Below, piece after piece: positions 13,130 to 25,329 of a stretch of 64,000 bases of DNA. Numbering within the stretch: position 1 is the first letter of the stretch; the number at the start of each line of letters is the position of its first letter. A model generated the notes under the pieces. That model was not told where the DNA came from. It did not search any database and was given only the letters and a program-made list of their open reading frames with translations. Origin of the DNA: Camarhynchus parvulus (lineage: Eukaryota; Chordata; Aves; Passeriformes; Thraupidae); NCBI RefSeq assembly GCF_901933205.1, contig NC_044584.1, positions 9,403,001 to 9,467,000 on the forward strand, given 5' to 3'. Both the position numbers and the translations under genes were made by a program.

Positions 13130-13345
13130 CCCTTTGACATTTTATTATTAACTACTAATTTTGCAATCCATTTTGCTCCCATTGGAGGAGCACAAAGAGA
13201 GCCAGCTTAGCACAACAATCATCTTCTTGGTTAAAAGGACCCATCTATGCTCCAGCGCTCACATGACAAAATTTGTTTTCCACAATGTTTCCTGGGCATG
13301 GCTTAACTGCAGTAATTTTTGAATAGGTTTCTTTTTTCCCTTTCT
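13130..13345. promoter_or_regulatory. TAAT-rich block, possible conserved non-coding element
   Basis: This stretch combines homeodomain-type words (ATTAACTACTAATT near 13147-13160), a CCATTGG-like CCAAT motif near 13177 and several AACAAT/ACAATG Sox-like words. It contains no open frame and no repeat. Texture alone suggests a possible enhancer-like element. Conservation cannot be judged from one sequence. Confidence 0.15.
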
Positions 13346-13349
13346 TTCC

Positions 13350-15690
13350 TTAAACCAGTATTACACTAGTAGGATGTATTTCAGATGGCAGGAAAAGACT
13401 TGTTCTTGTCCGGCTTGGAAGTAATCATGGAAAAGTCTCTTATTCTATCTCAAATGGAACAAATTGTTTGGAGCTCCTGCCCACTGGCTCTGCAGCAGCT
13501 CCTTGGGACAATCTCATCCAGCTCGAGGATTTTCCATGGCCATTCTGCCCCGGAGCTTAAAGGTCCTTGAGCAATGCCAGAGAGTTTTTTTCCCTGCATC
13601 TCCAGAGGGTGACAGTCACAATTACTGCTGTTCCAGCTGAAATTTATCCTGAATCTTTGTGGCACTTTATTGACTTTGGCTGAGGGTGGCTCAGAGCTCC
13701 CGTGCAGCAGGGTGATGGATGAGGCACACGCTGCAGTTTGTCAGTCCAGGGCTCTCCCAGAGCTATGATGGCACCTCCCAGTCAGCTGAGAGTTGGATAT
13801 TCAAACACTATTAATGTTCATCTTCAGAAACCTGAGCTGCATCCCACCAGCTGAGACCTACCTCTTCTTCACATGGACCCAGAATAAAATCCTCTTCTTT
13901 CAGGAGCTGGGAGAGCAGTCAGACCCTGTCCTAAGTGTGCCAGGGGTAGGGAGAATTTAGTGAGAGTCAAACTGTCATAATGTCCTGGTTCCTACCAAAG
14001 GCAGGAGCTGCAGAAGCTGCTGGTTCCTTATCAGAGACGTGAATGTGATATGAAGAGTTTGGATATGCAGTACAGCTGTAGAGGATCACATCTGGAGTGG
14101 AGTCAGATCTGAAGAGGCTGTTTGGGCATCATTTTGCCACTGGGAATGTCCTGACAGGTTAAATCCAGGCGTGTGGTCCCACACTGCAGCTGCAAACACA
14201 GAGGAAAGAGGTGGTAAAAGGGGGAAGTCTGCTGAGGGCTGGGCATGGAGGAGGATGGAGGAGGATGGAGGAGGATGGAGAAGCATGGAGGAGGATGGAG
14301 GAGGATGGAGAAGCATGGAGGAGGATGGAGAAGGATGGAGAAGGATGGTGTCCAACTGCTGTGTCCTCACCCAAGTGACCCCCTAAACAGGACACAACCA
14401 CCCTGGCTCCACACATCCCTCACATGCCCTCCTCCATGGGGCTTCTCTTTCTGAAAGCGGCCTTTCCTCCATGGCTGCCACCTTGGTGTCACTGCTGGCT
14501 CTAAGCGGGGCAGTTCCCTCTGCTCCACAGGGTCCTGCTGATGTAGAACTTTTGCACTTCCCAGGTTCTCCTCCATGACAGCCAAATCCAGGTCCTGGTT
14601 GAAAGATGAAGCAGATTCCCATGTGCTGAACCCATGTACTGAACCCTGTGGGAGCTGCAGAGCTCTCTTGTTGTGGGGCAAATGGAGGGGATTTATTTCC
14701 ATGTCTGTAATGTCTGCTTAAAGGACTCAGATGGAACAAACCTAATGGGAGAACAAGCCCTGTGAGCCAGTGTGTGCCTATTTCTATGCCTGAATAGAAG
14801 TGCTCAGTGACTTTTGAGATGCCTTTGAAACTTTGGCCAAACTGTTTCTTAAAAGGCCTTATAAAAAGTTCAGTTTGACTTGGTTTTCCCAGCATGGTCT
14901 TAGCTGCAGAGTATTTAATTATCTTGAAACAGGTAGAGTTTATTTAAATCCTTCTGTATTTGTGGCATTTTCCTGGAGAAATCTCTCTGTTTTCTAGATT
15001 TTGAGAATGCTGTTCTCTAATAAACTGTGGCTATATTTATCTCAGCACTTGTATTTTCTCCTTGTTATTCTTTGCTCTGACACAAGCTGTCCTGACACAA
15101 GGCACAGTTTGAGCTCTCTTGCTTTCCCTCTGTTTCCCAGTGCTTCTTTTGAAATTATATGCAAGAGCACACATTCCACCTTGGCATTTGGCAGCCCCTT
15201 CCCCTCTTATCTTCTATTCATGAGCTTTTAGAAATGTCCTGCAGTAGCCCTGCCTGGCTGCTGGGTGTCTAAGGCTTTTAATAGTTCTGCTAAGTTTAAT
15301 TGTACTTGATTTTGCTGCTTCATTTTTTATATGCATGCCAGACAGCTCATCCCCTCAAGAATGTCCTGAAGGCATCCTCTGCCATAATAAATAACAGAAG
15401 TGATAGTTAAAGTATACATGTATAACTAAAGTTTGCTCTGGTGTGTGAGTTTGCCTAGCAAATATGAAAATGTGACCCAGGGCCTGCACCTCTGCATTCA
15501 AATCCTTGCTGTACAGTGAAATGAACTGGAATGTGCTACAGTGATTTTCTTTGATAATGTCTGGCTTATAATTTACTTTTGGCTGAAGCAATCAGTGAGG
15601 GAAATCCATTTGAATGGCTTTGTAAGAAGGCTTTATTTTTCTGGTGCTGCAGGCTGCAACTTTCACACTCTGAGACTAAATCCCTTTCTC
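13350..15690. other. non-coding DNA containing one minisatellite
   Basis: The only clear feature is the 10-bp minisatellite at 14245-14350. The serine/proline-rich open frames opposite it (14086-14454) are translations of that repeat. The 170- and 111-codon frames at 14367-14895 lie in moderately GC-rich sequence, overlap each other and resemble no known protein. Confidence 0.5.
14245..14350 (+). repeat. 10-bp purine-rich minisatellite with nested order
   Basis: Ten consecutive 10-base units begin at 14245, based on ATGGAGGAGG, with variants ATGGAGAAGC and ATGGAGAAGG. The variants are ordered: three standard units then a C-ending unit; two standard units then a C-ending unit; one standard unit then two GAAGG units. 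This implies expansion by duplicating blocks of 30-40 bases. The G-rich strand is almost pure purine apart from the T of each ATG and the C of two units. It is non-coding, and its open frames are artefacts of the period. Confidence 0.95.
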
Positions 15691-15699
15691 CTCGTCCAG

Positions 15700-15755
15700 G
15701 TCCTGGGGAGAGACATTTATTTAAAAGTAGCTGAAATGAAGCACAGAAACAAACT
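15700..15755 (+). other. candidate 56-bp exon
   Basis: A strong acceptor (TTTCTCCTCGTCCAG, ending at 15699) and a consensus donor (ACT then GTAAGTG, from 15756) bound 56 bases. One frame is open throughout and encodes VLGRDIYLKVAEMKHRNK, a charged, helix-like peptide that I cannot assign to a family. That frame is also open upstream into the putative intron, so openness alone is weak support. The downstream sequence is TAAT-rich and looks like the flank of a conserved alternative exon, but conservation is untested. It could equally be chance. Confidence 0.18.
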
Positions 15756-15759
15756 GTAA

Positions 15760-15900
15760 GTGATTTTTGGCATTACAAGTGCGCTGACTGTAAGGCAGTG
15801 GCTCGGCTCCATACTTTAATAGGCTTTAACGTATCAATTATAGTGCTGAGTAGTAATTAGGGCTATGGAGCAAAATGCAGAGTGACCTCTAAACTGTTCC
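15760..15900. promoter_or_regulatory. possible conserved non-coding element
   Basis: The stretch after the candidate exon contains ACTTTAATAGG, ACGTATCAATTATAG and AGTAATTAGGG, words typical of homeodomain-bound enhancers, plus two scattered CpGs (15781 and near 15804) that survive in a CpG-depleted background. No open frame or repeat is present. This is inference from texture only. Confidence 0.18.
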
Positions 15901-16425
15901 AAAGCTGTGGGAACTGGTGGGAAGGGGGATTTGGGAGCAGACTGAATTCTGGTAATCATACCACAGGGTGCAAAAGAGCAAATGTGACTATTAAAAGTTT
16001 AATTTTGTTTCAGCAACGCAGGCAAGCCTTGCCTACCCTCTGAAGGTGAATCTTCCCACAGCAGGGAGCTAAGTGGGCTGAGCAGTGGATAACTCCTCTG
16101 GGAGCATGGGCAGCAGCGTGCTGGTCCTGCCAGCCTGCCCACTCCATTAAATAAATTGTGTCTGAAATCCCTGCACTGCTCTGCTGTGCTCAGCTGCTCG
16201 GGAGCCTCTCAGGAGGAAGGTGAAAGCTGAGAGCTGGGGAATGCTGCTTCTCCTTTCCGTGTGGCCTAAAGACACCCCCAAAAATTCCATGGGACGAAGG
16301 GGATGCCTGACTTCCAGCTACACTCCTTCCACCCTGCACTCAGCTGGTGAAAACATGCTTGTCCTGGCTTAGAAAGGGCACTCCAAAATTTTGGAGGATG
16401 GAGGCACCGAACCCCCCTTCATAGT

Positions 16426-16446
16426 AATAACAATAATAAAAATAAT
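16426..16446 (+). repeat. short AAT-rich simple repeat
   Basis: An imperfect run of AATAAC, AATAAT and AAA units forms a short trinucleotide-type simple repeat. It may be the decayed tail of an old insertion, but no element body is recognisable upstream. Confidence 0.5.
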
Positions 16447-19400
16447 GGTAAGAGCCATGCAAACCACAAAATTACAAGTTTTCTTCCCTTTCTGGTTGTT
16501 TGCTGCTCAAATTGCCCTGGAGACAGAGTGAAATGTCCAGTGGTACTGTGGATGTTTGGTTGTAGGGATGGCAACCTATATCCTCATGTGCCTTGTTAGT
16601 CCCATAAACCTGAATGAGCCAAGCCCCAAACCTCCTCTTGTTTCCAGGGTGGAGTCAAAGCCACAAAATACTCCTGCAATGTTTGTAGCCAGTGATCAAT
16701 TGTAAGCTAAAGAAATATTTATTCTAAAGCGTAAACTGAGCAGTGGGAATTTCTTTGCCCAGGATATTCCTCTTGATGTTACTATTTTGATATGCCTAAG
16801 TTCATTGGTATAAATAGGGTGCAGTTGTCATCACATTTAACTATAAAAAGCCCTCCTCAGCTGACAGCATAGGTATCATAAAGTCACATCACCCCCTACT
16901 AAGCAATTTTCACTTGAGCCATATGCAAGCCTCTGAATGACAATTCTGCCTCTCTAGCCTTGGCTGGCATATAACTTAAAGAGCAAGGGAAGGATTTCAG
17001 AAACAAAGATTTCTAGGCTTGACACAGCACCAATGAATCATATACATGAAAACTTTATCCACCACAGCTGAAAACAAAAATCACATACAAGCCAAAAATG
17101 CAAAGTGGGCCCCATGGATGTGACATGGCTTGGCTCCCCTCCAGGAGGCTTCAGTAATCTTCTAGCATGGTTGGAAACACGCCAGCAAGTGTCCTTCACC
17201 AGGCTGGAGGGAGTGAAACGTTCACAAGAACTAATTTCTTCATGTGAGATCCCACAGAGAGAAATGGCTGCTCTACCCTTGTGAAGAGCAAGATGAAAGT
17301 TTATCCCATTTTAGGACTTGGTTTTGTCAATCCAGCAAAGTACTTATATGGGCTCCATGCTGTCCTGCCTGGGCCAGTTGTGGTCTTTAACACATTTATT
17401 TTTGCTGGTAGAGGAAGGGCTGACATTTGTGCTTCAGCTGGGGAAGGCATGAATGGCAATGCAGTGTTCCACCCCACACTGAGAGAATGGAAATTAGCCC
17501 TGCTCGTCTCAGCAGCAGAGCGAGTCAGGAGGAGCTTTACTTGAGCATGAAAAACCAGAGAGAGCAGAGGCAGCCTGTGCGAGGTAGCGAGAGCTGCCAA
17601 GACTCAACTGGATAAGTAACACGCAGTAAATGCTCAGAGTCACCTTGCCAGACAAATATTTGCCTTTCACTTTGAATGAAGACCAAATCATGTTCTAACT
17701 AGTAGGACCAAGAAATTCCACGCATTTTAGCAAGTTGAGTGTCCTACTGGAGCTCCCGTGGTAAGTGTATGAGGGTAGACTTTGGGGGATTGCTGGACAG
17801 ACAGGAGGAAAAAAAAATCCTCGGGAAGATATTTCAGTGTAGGAAAAAGATCAGAGGGAATGCTGGAAACTGGGAACAGGGTGGAAAAAGGCTTTGTAAA
17901 TGAGTGTGGGTGAATATACCACCACATTCAGTGGATAGTCTTCATATTTATGGTGGTGAGAGGGGTGGAATCCAGGAGCTGAAGAGGTCAAAATCTCTGG
18001 GGAAGCACTGGAGACAAAACTATGTCTCCTCCCTAAATCACATTATCTCTGAAAAATATGTTATGGGAAGAACTAAAATCTAGAGTAAAGACCACAGTCC
18101 CTGGGCATTTCCAGTCACTTCTAACAACCATGTAAACTTCTCTCTCTTGTTCAGTGAACCAAATGCAGAAGACAATGGCAGACAAAAGACAGCAGTAGAA
18201 TTGTCCTCTTTGTGACAGATGTGGCCTTGGTATCATTATTTAAGGACTACACTTATAGGCAACCCTCATTGTTCTCAGGCCATTTGCTCTGTCTGCTGTA
18301 ATAGCCTTTTATGACCAATTTTTGGAAATAACTGATTTTATCAGCTGTTACTAGGTTATTACTAGGTTAGTAGCTCTGGTTGGACTTCGGCGCATCTATC
18401 AGTTTTAATGAAAATAGAAAAAATAAAGAAGGAAGGCTGAGATGGACCAGCTCCTTGATCACTGGGCTGTGCAAGAGCAGAATTTAGACACTGCTTGGGA
18501 CCCCTCTGAGTGCAGACTACTCTTCCACCTTTTTTTTGCTTGTTTTTTTTTTTAACTTTAAAGTGAGCCAGAAATGACACCTTCACAATTTCCCCTGGGA
18601 AACCTGGGATCCAGAGCTCTCTGCATTCAGTAAGAATCTTTCCATTGACTTTGATGTCCTTTGGACTAGAACTTATGTTTCCATGGCATTTCTGGGACGT
18701 GTGTCTGAAATTCTCTTGCTTCCCTCGCTCTTTCTCATGCATCATTCTGGCCAACACATCTCCTGCCATAAATACAGCATGCTCAGGAGTCCTTCAGTTT
18801 TCAGTCAGTAGCAAACCCTGTCTGATACCTGTCTGATTTTTCTTCCTAGCTTCATCTCATTCCAGCTCTCTGTATCCCCTTGGGCCCCCGTGGTTCCTCT
18901 CCATTCCAGCACCTTTGCAATCGTGTTTTGTGACCTTGTATCATGTATGTAAACACGGAAAAGCTTAATTAAAATGAACAAATGTATCAAAGTATATATC
19001 CTATATACAATCTAAGTACTTATGTACCTTTCAAAGGCATTTCAGAAGCACCAGAATAAAGCCCTGTTTAGCAACTATTAATTAAGTGATATTTATAAAA
19101 TGCTTTGAACATGTAAAATGGTGAGAGCTTCTGTGTATATCATGAACATCGTTATCACTGGTATACAAAAATCAGGAATGTACTGAACTTCTCTTAATCC
19201 CACCCAATTACCAAAGACTTTGTGAGTTGAAGGGAATCAGCCATGACAAACTAACAGATAGTCTTTCTTCCAGCTGGGCTGTCCTTTTGTCTCCAGAAAA
19301 TGGTATAAAGTGTAACTCCTTTTACCCATCTTGTTTATTTAAGCACATTTGTCAAAGCCTACCGCAGAATGGTTATTCCAGCTTAAAGAAATCCTTCCGG

Positions 19401-22160
19401 GTCAGAAAGTCCTTTGGATGTCTCACATCCAACTGCTCTCCCTTCCCATTCCTCTCTTTTAAGCCCTTGAAAGTCTGTCAAAGTCTGGGCTGAATTCCTG
19501 GAACCAGTTGGAGTGTAGCTCTCCTTTTGTTCCCCACTGCCAACTGCAGAAAGCGACGTTCCCTGGGTTTTGTAGTCACCAGCTTTAAAATCCCTAAGTC
19601 CCATTGCTTCCTTTGAATGGCCAGATGCAAAGCAATGCTTTAAACCCAGGAATGACTTTACAGAGCTTTTCACTTGCCGTGTTGGATGGGCTGCTGTGCT
19701 GTCTCTGATTTCAAGGAAGAATGCCTTAAGCAGCCTGTCTGTTTCTTAAGACTATCAGAGGTAAGGCTAAAACTTGCAAAATAACATCTGGAAAGTCCAG
19801 ATAATTTTCTAATACAGAAATAGTATTTTCGTCAGACCTTGAGGTCTGAAAGCTATAAATACAGTTCTATCAATGTAATTAATTCAGTTTAAAGGGATGT
19901 CTTCCGTTTTTAAGGTATATACATTTAAACATGGTTTAAATGGAAAACTGCTTCAAGTGCTGTAGGGCTGCTAAGTTTTGCTGCACTTGAAGGTACAAGA
20001 TGTTTGGGTAATTTTTGCCTTCTTACTATTCATCAGTGAATTAATTTACTGTTCTGCTTACGGATAGAAGTACAATCCAATACATTAATCATATTGAGAT
20101 TTTTAAACCTGCACTAGTCTGTTATGACTTGTCCTTCATAAGGCTGAAAAATATTTCTTTCATCAGAATGGCTTAATGCCTATAAACATGTCCTAATTAT
20201 ATTTTCTTGGAATTAATCAAGTTCATTATGTTAAGTTTGGGATCTACATCTGAAGTGAATTTGAATTGTGAGCATCTGCCACATTCCCTTCAGACGTTGC
20301 TGATAAGAATAGTGGTGTGGGATTTTCAGAAATACTCAGTTTTGGCCTAATCCTGTTCCTCTTAATGCCAGTTGGTGTTTTACCACTCTTTCAGTCGTGT
20401 GGATTTCAGTCAAACCTGAGCACTTCTCCAAACCTTGGAGTTTTGACAAATTTTTCAAACAACTTGAGAGGAGAAGTCTACACAAGGTGTCACTTCATTT
20501 AGAAGAAGATGTAGTTATCCCTGCTTGATTGGTGGTTTGGGTTTTTTCCCTGCATTTTTTCCCCCTAAAATAGAGGTTTACTGAACATTTTGGATGAAAA
20601 GTGATGGAATAGTTTGATGTCAGAGACTTGGGGTTTTTTTGCATGAGAAAATCCTTCAGAAACCTACAGAATCCTGCAAAATCACTCAAAAAGTCAATGG
20701 GCTTATACAAAGAAGCCCCACTTGTACAGAAACTAAGTCATTCTCTTTGATTTAAAGCCCTCTGAGAGGTTGATCTTTATCTCATTAGTTCAACCACAGT
20801 TGTTTCCATTGCAGTTTATTCACAAGAACCAAATCTTGAGGTCCTGAGTTCAGTTTGGTCAGGCCAAAGAAAGCTTTTTCCTGAGTAATGGTCCTAGGAT
20901 ATGATCAATTTCTGATTCCTGATCTTCCCATTGAAGATAAATTAAATAATGCTTTCAGAACCATTTGATATTGAGGATTGTAAAAAAGGAAAGGACAGAA
21001 AACCAAGGAGGAAACTTGCTATCAACCAATCATCAGTGTTATCAGAATCCATATTTTAGCAAGCCCAGCCTTCTGAGGTGGTCAGGCAATGTCCAGAAAC
21101 ACAGTACCTACCAATTCAAATGTTTCTCACCCTTGGTTCTATTTGTTCAAGTGCTGTGGAGTCAGCAGGGGAATGGGATGCAAGGGGGTGCAGTTCTGAG
21201 ACGTCAAGGAGCCAAAAAATTCCCTCAGACAATTGTGCCTGTCAACATTCACGAATCTTGCTAATTGAAGGACCTCTCACTGAGATCACTGCCTGCACAG
21301 CAGCAGGTACATGGGGTGGGTTTGCTCTCTCTCCGCTGTCTCAGAATTGGCTGTCTGGCTGCAGGTGGGTGTCTAGACTTCCATCACAACCTGTGGAGTT
21401 ATCCCTGCTCCCAGGAGCCAGCTCACCCATCCAACCTGCATGAATCACCCTCTGGCTGTGCTTGCCTCTCTCTGCTGATGACAGGGAAAGCCCAGATGGG
21501 TGACACCCATTCTTGTGTTGAGAAGCTGAAATTGGATGAGATGGATCCCACCCACATTGCTCACACACTGCTAATTGCTCTGTCAAGAGACCGTGTGCAT
21601 ATTTAAAAGTACACATATTTAAAATAGCCAGTTCTGGCACTGCAGGGTGGGCACTGTGATGTGGGGGGCAGGTTTGGGTGCCTGGCCTGGATCCAGCAGT
21701 TGTTGTTGTGGGCCACAGTGAGAATGTCCAGCTGACCTTCCTCAAAGTCAACACAACCACCTGACCAGGAGCTGTGCAGCTTGTGGAGCTGCAGGGGCCT
21801 TGGAGGGACCATTCCTCACAGCCAGAGGGGAGGAGAGGAGCAAAAACCTCATCTGCATGGAGGGGACCGTGGCAGCAGAGCCAAACCCCTCAGCTGTAAC
21901 CACCAGAAAAGGCTTTGCCCAAGTGGCAGGAACAGTTTCAACCAAACCCAAGAGCTCCCAGGACGAAAACTCTCGTCTTGATCTTCCCAACATCCTTCTT
22001 AAAAGTGGCTTGGCTGCAAACAACTTCTACAGCTGATGCATAATTAAAAAGCCGTTTTCATTCATTGCACAGATCTCTCAAATGTCCATTTGTTGCACAC
22101 TATCACCAACAGACCATTAAACGTGGCCCTGGGCTGTACTTCTGTGTCTGCCTTTTTGTT

Positions 22161-22174
22161 AAGCACATGTGCTT
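22161..22174. repeat. 14-bp perfect palindrome
   Basis: AAGCACATGTGCTT is a perfect 14-base palindrome centred on a CACATGTG double E-box. It could bind a basic helix-loop-helix or NAC-like dimer in principle, but a palindrome of this size is not rare in 64 kb. Confidence 0.5.
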
Positions 22175-22981
22175 GGTCTGTCAATAATTAGAAGGAATTG
22201 AATCTTGGCTCTTCTTTTCTGGGAACTGCCCTGCTGCTGGAAAAAAGCTAACAGAAACATACCAATGCAGAGTTTTCAACATTGTGACACTGCTTGGCAT
22301 GAGAGATAGCTCCTTGTGACAAGTTAAATGCTAATTTTTATTGGAGGTAACAGTAAAATGGGAAATTGGTCTCTGCACTTCACTTAGGCAAGAAATTAGG
22401 AAGAAATCTGCCAGCAATTGCTGTTTCAACATTATGAACTTTAGTTTACAACATGCTGCTGGACCAGAGAAAACCCTCTGATTATTGGAAATCCATGTGG
22501 ATTGATCACTGGGGAAAATCAATGGGGAAAATGATTTTCTCCCTTCCTCACAGAGATAAATACACATTTCTTTGAGGGGAGCTGAGGCAGGCAATATCAC
22601 AGCCATTGCCCTGGGGCAGTGCAGCAAGCCTGGGCCCCTGAGCCAAGATTTTAATCAATCAATGGCAATTCCTTCTGCAGTAGGAATAAAGTTTAAAGGC
22701 ACAGTCAGCACCAAGGAGTTTGGTAGCTGTGGCTGAAAAGTCCTCGGAAATCAGTGACCATGGGTTGACCTGTGTGCTGAGGGTGTGGCTGCTCAAAAAA
22801 CCTCATATACTCTAAAAACCTCAAAATTCTCCTCCAAATTCTGCCAGTCTCATGCCCAAACACTTATTTTATTTTGCATTTTGGTAATTTGCAATGAATA
22901 TTCATACCTCATCTGGCAGGTGTCCAAATATGTGAGATGAGCTTAGAGAATGGAGACAATAAATACAGGGTGCAAAGTATG

Positions 22982-22999
22982 TTTTTTTTTAAAAAAAAA
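22982..22999. repeat. T9A9 perfect palindrome
   Basis: Nine T are followed directly by nine A. This forms a perfect 18-base inverted repeat with no spacer. Such tracts are stiff or intrinsically curved and are prone to slippage. No transposon ends are seen around it. Confidence 0.9.
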
Positions 23000-25277
23000 T
23001 CAGCTTCTGGGTTGTTAGAAACATTGTTCAGGTTTTTCTTCATAGGCACCAGGACTTAAAAACTTATAATTTCTTCTATTTTAAGGAAAAGCCTGAACCT
23101 CATGCAATCACTTGTCTCCAGGGAGACCATTTAAGAAAAACAAAATACCAAGAGATGAGGGACGATCCAGAATAGTTAGAAGCAATATATTTGCATTAGA
23201 AATATTGATAAGTGTTTTTGGAATTTAATTTTCTGCTCAGCACTCCAAAGGCCTTAGGTACTGAAAGGTGCTCTATTACTCATTTTATCTATAAAGCTCT
23301 CCCCCTCAACACATCCTGTAAAAGCACTCAGGGTGTTGCATGGTAATTAAAAGGTGATATTAATATTTCCTGACATGCACTATAAAACATCTTCAATTAG
23401 CTTCCTGTAACTATCACACACATAGGAAATGAAAAGGAATGTATAATAAGAAGAGAAAAAAATTATTGGGAAGGTGGTTCCTGTGACTTTCTGCTTGGGT
23501 GTCCCTTTTTTTTCCACAAAAAAAATAAATCATCTTTGTTTTCCTGTCTGCTTTCCCAGTTAGACCAAGACAGCTAAAATCCCCAGATGCTGATGTTTTT
23601 CAGGCTTGTTTCCCACTTGGAGCCTCATGGGCAAATTACTCTGTCATACAAAGATTTCCTGTAAGAAAATAGGGGAATTTATTCCTCAGAGTTCAGATTT
23701 CTCCAGCCTTTGTGGTGTCCCAGCCACTGGCATCAGTGACACCTGATTTGAAGTGCAGCAGCGATTTTTTGTGCTTCTGTTGTGACATTTTGTACCGTGG
23801 GCTGCAGGCAGGGTCACCTGGCAGATGTTTGCATCACTTGTCCTTCCTGGAAGGGACAGAGAGATGTCTCCAGGGGCAGTGCTCTGTGCAAAGGACATGG
23901 TTATAAAACAAGGTACCAAACTGGTAAAAAATCCATTCTTGCACAAAGATTCTAGGGCTGTACAGTGCCATTGAAGGTGATTTTTTTGCTGTGGGGTTTG
24001 AATTTCTGCATTTTACTTGGGTTTCCTGCTTGTCTTATTGCCTCTTTGCTATTCTTTTCTCTACAAGGAGTTTGGTGTCTGCAGCCTCCTCTGTCCTGGT
24101 CTCTTCCATGGGACCTGCATGACATCTGTCTGTCAGAAACTTGTAGGGAGAACGATGCCGAGATTAGAAAAAGAACTGAGAGATACCTCCACAGATCCAG
24201 GAGAGGTTTGGGTACAGATAGAGATGTGTGGAAACCTGGACCACACATAAATATACAGACCCCCTGTGAGTGATGTTTTTGCTCTGTATTCAGGACATAG
24301 TTAAGATCTCACTTTAATGAGCATGAAGTGGAACAGGGTATTTAAAAAGCACGAGATATAGTTCAGAGTACATTATAGGCATGGATGTTTCACTGGGCTA
24401 ATTTTACCATATCAAGCCAACTTGGGCTTCAACTAGCAACCATTAATTGCAGGAGAAGCTGGAGATTGAAATAAATTCAGGGCATTTATCTAAGTGCTGA
24501 AACTGTTATAGGATTTTTTGCATACAGAGGTTCAAAAGAAGAACCACAGGGATGGATTCTCACATCAGCTCAGTGTGAATCTGACAGTGGTTGGTAGAAA
24601 AAGCTTCAGAGTGATGTGAGGGATCCAAACAGAGGCTGCTCTGAGGTTACCTGCACTCCCTCATGATTTCTTTGTGTGTTTCACCTTTATTTCTAGCCAT
24701 TAGAAATTGGCTCAAGCCCTAGAGAAGGATGCTGAGTCAGCACACCATGATTTTCCCTCTTGGTATTATTTCTGTCACTCTCTGGATATCCTTGGAAATA
24801 TTCAACCTCTTGTTTGACAGTGCTAAGCCCTGGGTGGCTTTCTGTGGAGGTGATGTGCATAAATTAATTGCACCTGCATTTAATCATTGTTCTCTTTTAT
24901 TGGTTTTGTTGCATTTCCACTGCACTTAATGTCACCTTGTTCAGTGGCAGCAGCACAGAGGGCAGAACACCTGCCCAGAGCCCTGGGAATTTCACAGATA
25001 CCAGAGATACCCACCCAGGATTGTTTCTAATCCTCCCAGTCTCTTTCATTCACCAGGGATTTTCAGCCATCCCTTGAACATTGTTTTCCTTTGAACATTG
25101 TCTTCCCTCCCATCACCCTTCCCCAGATCCCTCTTTCTCCCAGGCTTAATTCTGTGCTTTGGGTTTGTGCTCTGCCAGGATTCATGTGTCAATCCCAACT
25201 GCAAAGCACTTAGGCCCATGGTAATCTTTAAACCCAGAACATGCTGAAGTGCTCCACTTAACAGAGATCAGATCATT

Positions 25278-25328
25278 CATGTGCTCAAAGATAAGCATTT
25301 GCTTAAGAACTTTGCTGAATTCAGGCCT
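25278..25328 (+). repeat. ancient dispersed repeat, family 1, copy 1
   Basis: The core runs CATGTGCTCAAAGATAAGC then ATTTGCTTAAGAACTTTGCT then GAATTCAGGCCT. It aligns to the reverse strand at 49532-49569 (about 27 of 38 identical by eye) and to 55182-55211 (about 22 of 30). The shared scheme is a TGCTTAAA-TTAAGCA-TGCTTAAG-CTTTGCTGA progression. I recall similar words in other sauropsid genomes but do not assert a family name. No coding capacity. Confidence 0.55.
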
Positions 25329-25329
25329 A

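Larger units (their letters stand above)
15905..25277. other. long non-coding stretch, no gene seen
   Basis: More than 9 kb without a recognisable gene. It holds a short (AAT)-rich patch at about 16426-16446, AT-rich blocks near 18900-19140 and 19740-20260, several T-runs (for example 18531-18553) and the T9/A9 palindrome at 22982-22999. Open frames reach at most 139 codons (21341-21760, minus strand) and conflict with frames on the other strand. Confidence 0.5.

Noticed and set aside
14086..14454. Serine/proline/leucine-repeat and Glu-Asp-Gly repeat frames on both strands
   Set aside because: Products of the 10-bp minisatellite read in different frames; no coding evidence outside the repeat.
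16809..16850. Two TATA-like words, TATAAATAGG and CTATAAAAAG
   Set aside because: No initiator, CpG enrichment or downstream exon supports a promoter, and such words are common in AT-rich DNA.
22155..22185. Possible fourth copy of repeat family 1 at the AAGCACATGTGCTT palindrome
   Set aside because: Only about ten bases align before the register breaks, so I kept it as a palindrome only.
24017..24273. Overlapping frames of 77 and 102 codons preceded by an acceptor-like TTTTCTCTACAAG
   Set aside because: Both frames are open and neither peptide is recognised. No consistent donor preserves either one.
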